From positions 1-64,000 of the forward strand of contig JACCGJ010013588.1 in the NCBI GenBank assembly GCA_013407085.1: DNA of 64,000 nucleotides, read 5' to 3'. Under the pieces are notes generated by a model that had not been told where the DNA came from, searched no databases, and was given only the letters and a program-made list of their open reading frames with translations. Shown here one piece after another: positions 56,100-64,000 of this stretch. Each line of letters opens with the position of its first letter. The stretch's first letter is position 1. This stretch comes from Atriophallophorus winterbourni (Eukaryota > Platyhelminthes > Trematoda > Plagiorchiida > Microphallidae). The translations under genes were made by a program, and so were the position numbers.

Positions 56100-59000
56100 A
56101 GATAGCAGTAGCCAACCGGAAACAAGCGCCTACGGAAGAGGTACAACTACACAGATCATTTATTAAGATCATTCTGAACGTCAACAGCAAGCATATCACA
56201 TATATTAAGCGGACTTGCGTCAGGACGGATTACAACCGCGTTGGTACAAATTGCAGTAATTAACAACCACAAAAATGAAGAGAAACACATGTAGCAAATG
56301 GATATCTTAGGAGTCATTAGACAATACGAATTGCTTCGGCCAAGTCTAAAGCTAAAGACCTCAACGTGATGCAGATTTACCCTACCAGTATGCGGAACAC
56401 ATCTCAATACTCTACGCACAAAAACTGAGTCCATTCTGCATTGATGATGCGCAGAAAGCTATCAAAAAACGCTTAGCTGTCAAAGCCGAAAGATTCTATA
56501 TTGAAGGAGAACAAAACGAATGGAGTCTACAAAATACCATCAAGAAATGACTAAATGCATTGCGTCGGGTAGACTGAAAGAATACTGTGTACGAGATTAC
56601 ACGAGCATCAATTGGAAGTGAGAAAAAACTACCACGTGTCTTTGGTCTCAATGCACGGATATTGCATAGAGTATGAATTCGACTGCAATTAATCTTCAAT
56701 CCTTGCAACCGGTAGAAGAAAATTCACACTGGAATTTCTCGAAGCATGATTTTAAATGACACAGTCACTCACTAATTGCATGCATTTGGACACGGCATAC
56801 GGAAAAATGAAATTTCGTTTTTTCTACATGCGGCATGGAATCGCAACGGTCGTTTGACAAGCAGCTCAGGTATTCAGGATAACGTGGTATAAAAGTTATA
56901 AACAACCAGGCCCTTTATGTTTCGCAGAAGATGTCATCTAGTTTTGTGACGCTACGTCCGCAAACACATTTTACTTAACTAGTACACATTCATTTTAATG
57001 GAATGACCTTATTCACATCCGGTTAGGCAAGGATGTAAAGATTTGCTTAAAGAATTCGAAAGCTGTAATGGAGTATGGGAGAGCAAGAGCTAAATTTTAC
57101 ACAGCGCACACCATTAACTCTAATGTTCTACAACGGCAAAACAGCAACTCATGTTCGATCTGACAGAATACACGCATTTATCTGGACGTAGTACAAGTCA
57201 CGTTTTACATAAACTGGATAATTACATACTTTCAATGAAAGATAACTTACTACGGTATTGTGGTGTTTGCATGATCAGGATCCGTTTGCCTTTAATCAAT
57301 GGACAAAAGAACTTTGAATTCACTATCACAGTCTCGATACGACTCGTACAGCTTACAGATACAACCCATGAACATATATATTCTTTTGAACGTGAACAAA
57401 TTCATTGACTTGAACAAAACGTTAATAATCAATCGCTTTTCATTGTCAACGTCACGATATTTTGTCAATTTTAATTCAAATCATAGTACTGTTTTGCTCA
57501 CGTCCTCCGCACTTACTACACATTAGTTTCGTCCTAAATAAGAGCCTCGAATGCTTGACCAAGAATCAATTTTTGATTCTTTGTTTGAATACCGTAGTCC
57601 GAGGTATCAGTGCATTCAATTATAACTTTGATTAGATTCAAATCCTTGCAGCATTCTAAAATCTGCACCAAATGTGTACTTTCAAAATCTTACACCGGAT
57701 GTACTTTAACCATTTGCAGATTGTATTAAAATTATTCCTCTAATGCCCCATAAAGCTTTGGTCACGAACTAATTTCATATACCTCGAAAGGTTCAAATAT
57801 CATGCATCTTATGTTAACCACATGTTGAAGGAATGAATTTGGAACTTCTAATTTTGCATATATGATAAATCCCAATAAAGGAAATATCCACATTCTAAAG
57901 CAACGATTAGAGATGAGGAGCTAATTCAAAGGCTCGTTCATTTAAACACCTTGATTGTTCCGCATTTTTCGTCGCTCCAACATTTTCTTCGTTTGAGAAA
58001 TCGTAATATCTGTCAGTTGTATGTTCAAACTCGAAGGTTTCGGATTTCCTGAATCTAGCATACTATCAGTTATTCCTGAGAAAATGTGAGACAAAGATTC
58101 ATAAAGAATACTTCACGCTTTCCATCATCCATACCTCGCCTTTTAAATGTGTTTCGAATTAACTTATATATTGTGGCACTGATAATGCAAAACCGCAAAT
58201 GTTGAACTCTTTCACAACTGATTTTAGTTCATTAGCTGGTCGACCGTTTTAATAGCCTCCAGATTGACCACAACAAAATACGCGTTATTGTGAATGGGTT
58301 TACCCAAGATCGTGTTGTCGCGAGCCACGAAATCTGCAAGTCAATCGTGCCACGTATCCATGCAATTTCATCACGACGAGAAGGCGTTACGTAGAACAAC
58401 ATGCATCAGAATATTCAACACACATTGTGTACTGCTGCCAGTCGCCAAATAACTGTGCCATTGTTTGAGACATTGAGCTCACCGAAGAGCAGGTGGGGAA
58501 GAGAGACCGCAAAAGATTGCATCAGGTGATTTCAGGTCAACGGCTGGCCATCATCTTGCCACTTATCACATTTCAATTTTTCGGGTCCGACAATAACCAC
58601 GTTATCCCCTTTGAACATTGCATCCGATTCGTTTCTAAGGTCAACCAGTCCCATACAAATCACGTGCATCCTCACACTTGACAACACAAGTGAAAGCCTA
58701 TCGATCAATCGCAAAACACACCACAAGACTGTCCTGAAACGTGTCTATCCCTGTTGTCACTTAGCTGTCATTTTTCAATCGATTTCGTGCCATTAGTTAA
58801 GCTGTAAATCCTTACCTTGTCAGGATCTACTGACCGACCTTGACATCGATTGCGCTTGATACGATGTAATGTCGCATGCTTCCAGATATGTTTTCGCGAG
58901 AATCGTTCTCATGTATTCCTTCTGAAACCCGGAATACTACGAGTTCACAATTGTCGTGGCCGGTATTTTCGGTGTTTCCTGCTCTTACGTTGGCCAACGG

Positions 59001-59210
59001 GTGGTGTTCGGCTTATCATCCGAAAGTTTGTGATTTGCATTCATCATCAAAATACTTCCCAACTACACAATATGACCGATTAATCAATCGACGAATCAAC
59101 ATTTTCATCATGAATAATTCCATCAGCATATTTCTACACAATACATAAAACAAATCATTTGCCTTGTTCCACGTTTTTTAACGCATTGATTTTGGGTTTG
59201 TTCCAACCAG
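56100..59210. other. Intron 2 interior
   Basis: This intron of about 3.4 kb shows no additional exon. A stretch at 56.8-56.95 kb (MRHGIATVV and similar in broken frames) could be an old reverse transcriptase remnant. A unit of the 235-bp family lies at about 57540-57620. No second Ig exon pair was found, though small symmetric exons could be missed. Confidence 0.4.
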
Positions 59211-59437
59211 TTACTCTTGGCAACGCGATAATTTACCAGCACCATGGGTCAAGGGTTATCGATCAAATCGTCTGCCAATCAACGAGCGAGACGCTTTGGG
59301 CGCCGAATCTCTAAGATTGTGGTGGTTCTTGGATAAATCTTTCTTGAATACTGGATCGATTGACGGGAACTATGTGTGCGTTTTCAATGCTAAGAACGGG
59401 TATGCAGTTTCGGATACAATCAGGGTTGTTACGTTAG
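59211..59437 (+). CDS. L1CAM/neuroglian-like receptor, exon 3 (second half of Ig domain)
   Basis: An acceptor (TTGTTCCAACCAG) and GTAAAT donor bound 227 nt, phase 2 to phase 1. It opens with the conserved Trp (SYSWQRDNLPAPW) and ends with the hallmark strand F motif DGNYVCVFNAKNG and strand G (DTIRVVTL). The disulfide partner is the Cys of NYVC. The loop between (ERDALGAESLRLWWFLD) is somewhat long. The exon joins the fibronectin exon through an Ala codon. Confidence 0.85.
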
Positions 59438-60634
59438 GTAAATTCCCTCTTCTACTCTTTTAGATTCAATATAATTCTAAAACAACATTATTATATAAAA
59501 TCTACTCATGTTTAGTAGATCTACCATGAGACAGTCGAAACGGTGAGGCAGACGTTTTGAGGAGCGAGAGCTGCTTTTCTGCGGTGAAAGAAGATTGCGT
59601 GACACCAGACATGCGTGGTTCGAACCGATCTAGTGATTACAATATTTTTGAACGAAATTATTCCTCATGATTTGATATAGGTTTATTATAATCTACCTGA
59701 ATCAATCTTAAATCACTTAATTCTATTTGACTTTAACATTAGTTATCCGAAATTTTGTGTCTGACGATAAAAATACCAATGGCTCTATATAAAATATTCG
59801 AAATGTATCCTCTATTTGACATATACGGTTTACTCTTCCAGCCAATGGCTTCCAGTTTCTAGACTCTTGAATCCTCAACATTGAAACTTCCTCGGTTTTA
59901 TTCTACAAAATTGAAAACCAGATCTTGCAGTTTAAAGCCATCGTTCCATTTTATTTGACAACGTGTCGTGTGTAATTGTCCGTTGCAATTGGGATGCTAT
60001 AATTCCCTACAAAACGATCACGTGATATTCTGAAGGTGGTCGGAATTAAAATTTATCCAATCTCTTTATGATCTACCTTCAGTAACTGACAAGGCGACTC
60101 GCTATTTCCTATGAGGGATATAACGATATGGACTTGATCCATTACATTGTGTCATCGAGGTAGCGAATGATCAGGTCCGAAATCAAGGCCAAAATAAGCA
60201 AAAGGGTCTATAAAGCTATAGGGTAATGACTGGTCAGAAAAGCTCAGATGGATGTGAAAGGAGAAACCTCTATGATAACACATCGGCTAACCACAAAACT
60301 TCAAACATTGCGTCGCGAATACAATAACGAATCATATTATGTGTGAAAACAATTATTTAAATGAAACTCATGTTAAATTGAATGCTAAAACCCAAATAAT
60401 ATGCCGTTAACAGTTGATATGAGCTAGGTGCAAATATAGCCCTAGGTATTCCTGTACTAACAATCCTCTAATATTACGGAGAATGTTACGGTAAAACTCG
60501 CATCCTAAATTGCTTACAATGGTATATTTTTTAACATATGTATCCGGATAATTCAATATTCTCCAGGATTCAAGTATCGTTCACGTGGCCTATAGTTTTT
60601 AAAATAATGATGCTATGTAATCGTTTTTTTAAAG

Positions 60635-61162
60635 CTACACCTAAATCACCAACAGAAGTTCGCGTTGAATGTGACACAGATCCTCCACTAGCAAAACTTT
60701 TCTGGCGGGCAACATCCAAGGTCACTCGGATTCCTCTAGCGTCCATCGAGATGGTATCAAGCGAAGCGATGCAGCAAGGTCAACCACCGTCGAACCAAGT
60801 TGACGATAGTGACAGCTCATACATTCATTGGATACATTCATTGGATACTAAAAGAGGCTATAAGCCAGTTAGATGATGGAATATGGAACACCATTCAAAA
60901 CGTAAGCAGTTTCGATGTGGACTCGATTTTGTCCGACACATCCGAGGTGAACTTCCGCGTGACGCTGAAACTTCAGCGAGACAATGTCTACTACTTTCGA
61001 TTGTATACGCGATATAGGAACAAATATTCCATACCATCATCGGTGGTACCCGTGTTTTGGAGTTCTACCCAATGCACAACGGTGAGGGAACCAGAATCAT
61101 TTCAACCGCAGTTCATTCACGTATACGGGATCGGTGAAGGGAACTTGATCGTCAGTTGGCAA
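60635..61162 (+). CDS. L1CAM/neuroglian-like receptor, exon 4 (FN3-1 and start of FN3-2), frame broken
   Basis: The acceptor TTTTTTTAAAG and donor GTAAGT bound a 528-nt exon. The first part reads TPKSPTEVRVECDTDPP and LAKLFWRAT, a fibronectin type III start with its Trp. The second part, one base out of frame, reads VYYFRLYTRYRNKYSIPSSV (with the FN3 Tyr-x-Phe-Arg motif), STQCTT, then YGIGEGNLIVSWQ. This order (CTT then GEG..NLIVSW) follows the FN3-1/FN3-2 junction of L1CAM and neuroglian. A 13-bp tandem duplication at 60821-60846 causes the frame break. The gene continues beyond the window. Confidence 0.82.
60819..60848 (+). repeat. 13-bp tandem duplication inside exon 4
   Basis: ACATTCATTGGAT occurs twice in a row (60821-60833 and 60834-60846), and the periodicity extends over 60819-60848. 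The extra 13 bases shift the frame by one, exactly the offset between the two open halves of the exon. Confidence 0.92.
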
Positions 61163-61615
61163 GTAAGTACAAATCTCAACAAATTTATGTGGCACACCAC
61201 AGGAGCAAGTGAATTGTTAAATGCAGGTTGAGTTTGATTGAGGAGGTAGCTGCTGTTTGTTCACCGGCTAGTTGGAGGAAGTTATTGGCACTTTGTCAAA
61301 GATGGAATAGATTGATGATAAGTTTTTGAGGAAAGTGGCAATGACAATTCACTTGCTTATTTTAATAAAATCTCTGTTTTACTTACTAACTGGCAATCAA
61401 TGGATACCTAACTTTTTACGATGTTTTACTAGGAAAAATACTAGATAAACGCTTTGAAAGCCAACATGGGCAGGACAGTATACGCAGTACTGTCCGAATG
61501 AATATAAAAAGGAAGTTGGAACGTAAGTGAACTGGATTTGCTTTGAAGATAATTTGACGGTAGAATTTGCGCTAATGCTAAGCTGCTTAAGTTATAGTAG
61601 ACTGACCGGTTCCAA
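61163..61615. other. Start of intron 4
   Basis: No exon or repeat was recognised between the receptor exon and the RTE leader. Confidence 0.5.
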
Positions 61616-61619
61616 GGTT

Positions 61620-64000
61620 GTCACGGCCGGGGCGGTTTTGGGGATAAGCTCCTAATTTCGAAAATGCTCCAATGGCCAGCGTCTCATATAGCTTCTGACA
61701 ACCAAGTCCAGCTCCTGGCCTGCACGCGTGGTCCTGTGTGACCCGGCGAAACTGCTTCTACTGACAGGAGAAAGGGCGAAGGCGGCTAACTGGCGTCTCA
61801 AAATCAGCATGATTCTGGCAGTTGGAGCTTGTTAGTTCATAATGGCGCCCCACCTAGGGGAAGGAAAACCCTTATCTCAAACCTTCACTTCCGTGTGGCT
61901 ACATCCATTCATGGAAAACGCATCAGTAGTCAACTTCGAGGAAAAATCCGGAGCCGGAGTCCCGTTAGGCAGTCTCTATATTGAACTGTTCTGGCGTACA
62001 TCACAACGCACCAATGGAGAGGAAACTCCCTTCCGCTGATACGAAAAATAACACGGAAAGCAGCTGATACCGGTTAAAAGCTATGGCTCGAATGGCGTAG
62101 AGCTGAGCGCCTAAGGCTGCTTTCGACGGTATGAGAGACTTTCAGGTATCATTAGACGTCTATCGCATGCATTAAGCTGGGCAGCCCCCAGTCAATAAGG
62201 TGACGTCTCATCACGGTCTGCTATCCTCATTGGGTGCATGGGGATTAGGAATCAACCGACAAGGAGACTGTATTTTTACGCACCAGCGAATCGAAATATC
62301 AAACAACAAATGTCAGTTCTGAAACTTGGAACCTGGAACGTCTGGTCTATGCTTCCAAGATTTCATGACGACGTATCGAATATCAGAGGCGTTAGAATGT
62401 CCGCCGTGATTAACAATGAGCTAAAGAGGCTGAATGTCGACGTGGCTGCCCTACAAGGGACGCGATCACCAGACACTGGTAAGCTAACAGAAAGAGATAA
62501 CACATTTTTTCGGAAAGGAAGACGTTCCGATGAGCCTCGACTGTACGGAGTTGGGTTTGCCATGCAAAACGACATATTAAAATCAACAGAATCGAGCAGC
62601 AGCGGGAGCGAACGGATTTGAACTTTAAATCTGAGGTGCACCGACGCTCTCTGCGACGCCTGCTGAAAAAGACGCTTTCCATCATAACTTCACAGCCGTC
62701 CTGAAAAACGTGCCACAGAAAAACTGTGTAGTGGTATTGGGTGATTTTAATGCCAGAGTTGGTGCAGATTACGAGTCTTCGCAAAACTGTCTCGGAAGCT
62801 TCGGTGTAGGTAAAACCAATGAAAATGGGCAACGCCTTTTAGAATTGTGCACACTGTTCAATATTTGTGTCAGTAAAACGTTCTTTCAAACTAAACCACA
62901 GCATAAATTCTCTTGAAATTATCATCGCTCTATGCATTGGCATCAGTTTGATCTTATTCTTGTTAAGCGAACTAATATAGGAAGCATTCTCCTCACCAGA
63001 TCATATCAAAGCGCAGACTGTGACACTGACCATTCTCTGGTCTGTGCAAAACTGAAGCATCCCTACACGAGATTTCAACGCACCAAATTTTCTGCCAAGC
63101 CTAGGATAGACGTCACTCGCATGTGCGAACATAATCTAACTGCGAGATTCGCAAAAGCCTTCACAGACGAGTTCAACAAGACAACCCCACTTGAATCTGC
63201 TTCAGAAAACTGGGAATTGATAAAAAGCTGCATATACCGAGTCGCACTTTCCACGTTGGGTCCAAAGAAAGCTCGAACGAGCGACTGGTTTGAATCAAAT
63301 GCTTCTGAGATGACTGCTGTGTTGGATGAGAAACGCTCAGCATTCTTGAGGTTCGAAGGTATACCAACAGATAAAAATTTACGTCTTCTAAGAGCAGCTA
63401 TAAATATGGTCGAACAAACTGCAAGGCGATGTGCAAACGACTATTGGACTTAAGTTAGCCTCAATATCCAAAAAGCTGCGGATACCGGAAATTTTTACGG
63501 TATGTATGATGGGCTCCCATTAAGTCTTTATCTGGTAAGCCGATTGTCGACAAAACACAACAGATGGAAAGATGGTTAGAGCACTTCTCCTCTCTCTACT
63601 CTAGGGACAGTACGGTTCTACCGCATGCACTTGAAAATGTCGAACGGTTGCCGACCATTAAATATCTAGATAGCCCTCCTACTCTTCATGAGCACAATAA
63701 GGCAGTCGACCGCTTAGCGAATGGGAAGGCCCTTGGTAGAGACAGAATTCCACCTTAGCTCATTAAATGCGGTAGAGCAGCATTATTGCAGCCTCTTCAC
63801 AATTTGCTTCTTCAGTGCCTGCAGGGCGGGTGTCCCACAAGAGATGCGAGACACAAAGATCATCACGCTATTTAAGAATAAGGGTGACAGAGGCGACTGC
63901 AACAATTACAGGGGCATCTCCCTTCTGAATGTTGTAGGCAAATTGTTTGCTAAAGTCTCACAGATCCGGCTGCAAGTTTCAGCTGATAGAATTTACTCTG
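61620..64000 (+). mobile_element. RTE retrotransposon with 5' leader, runs off the window
   Basis: A comparatively GC-rich leader (about 61620-62300) precedes the endonuclease. The frame from 62238 shows LKLGTWNVWSM, INNELKRLNVDVAAL, then RRSDEPRLYGVGFA. A short deletion near 62625 and frameshifts follow. Next come VVLGDFNARVGAD (62725), DTDHSLVCAKLKHPYTRFQR and a long linker frame (62932-63453), then reverse transcriptase N-terminus pieces (ERWLEHFSSLYSRDS and LANGKALGRDRIPP). Stops show that it is inactive. The family resembles RTE types common in fish and flatworms. Confidence 0.85.

Noticed and set aside
58850..59148. Plus-strand frames before exon 3 as a further Ig domain
   Set aside because: No Cys/Trp/Tyr-x-Cys pattern and no phase-compatible splice sites were found.
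1..64000. tRNA, rRNA, CRISPR or bacterial operon features
   Set aside because: None of the expected sequence or spacing was seen, and the introns and retroelements mark eukaryotic DNA.

Overview
This is a window of eukaryotic nuclear DNA, AT-rich, intron-rich and full of retroelements. A digenean flatworm (trematode) is the best reading. The clues are Ty3/Gypsy elements whose primer-binding site matches tRNA-Trp (a CsRn1-type feature), an RTE element ending like schistosome SR2, CR1-like elements with octamer-repeat tails, and many tiny exons with lengths divisible by three. No ribosomal, transfer RNA, CRISPR or bacterial features were seen. The species cannot be named from the sequence alone.

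Left third (about 3.2-26.1 kb, + strand). Spliced small exons suggest one large gene, or a tandem family, of unknown function. A two-exon unit recurs about five times: a small exon that begins after one codon base and ends in phase 0, then a 136-250 nt exon that runs from phase 0 to phase 1. The second exon carries a cysteine near its start and alternating hydrophobic residues near its end. Between units lie micro-exons of 6, 12, 15, 18, 21, 24, 27, 36 and 45 nt, nearly all with canonical GT/AG borders and all open in the same phase-1 frame. This resembles the micro-exon gene (MEG) architecture of schistosomes but matches no family I recognise. The introns hold an LTR element with exact 5-bp target duplications (11.6-13.0 kb), a decayed full-length CsRn1-like element (14.9-19.9 kb), and two CR1-like fragments (21.2-22.3 and 23.4-24.7 kb).

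Middle (26-53 kb). This stretch is almost entirely transposon-derived. It holds two deletion derivatives of the CsRn1-like element that share one internal structure (26.8-27.9 and 44.2-46.6 kb), RTE copies (29.5-32.0 and 41.4-43.0 kb), a CR1-like element with an uninterrupted 958-codon endonuclease/reverse transcriptase gene (35.6-38.5 kb, - strand), several CR1 fragments, and a tandem array of roughly 235-bp units (49.8-51.2 kb) whose units are also scattered through the window.

Right (54-64 kb, + strand). Four exons with matching phases encode a signal peptide, one immunoglobulin domain and the first fibronectin type III domain (plus the start of a second) of an L1CAM/neuroglian-like adhesion receptor. 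The gene runs off the window. Its fibronectin exon carries a 13-bp tandem duplication that breaks the frame. A decayed RTE element with its 5' leader fills the last 2.4 kb, probably within the next intron.

All exon calls are by eye from splice signals, phase and protein sense. Transcript data would be decisive.
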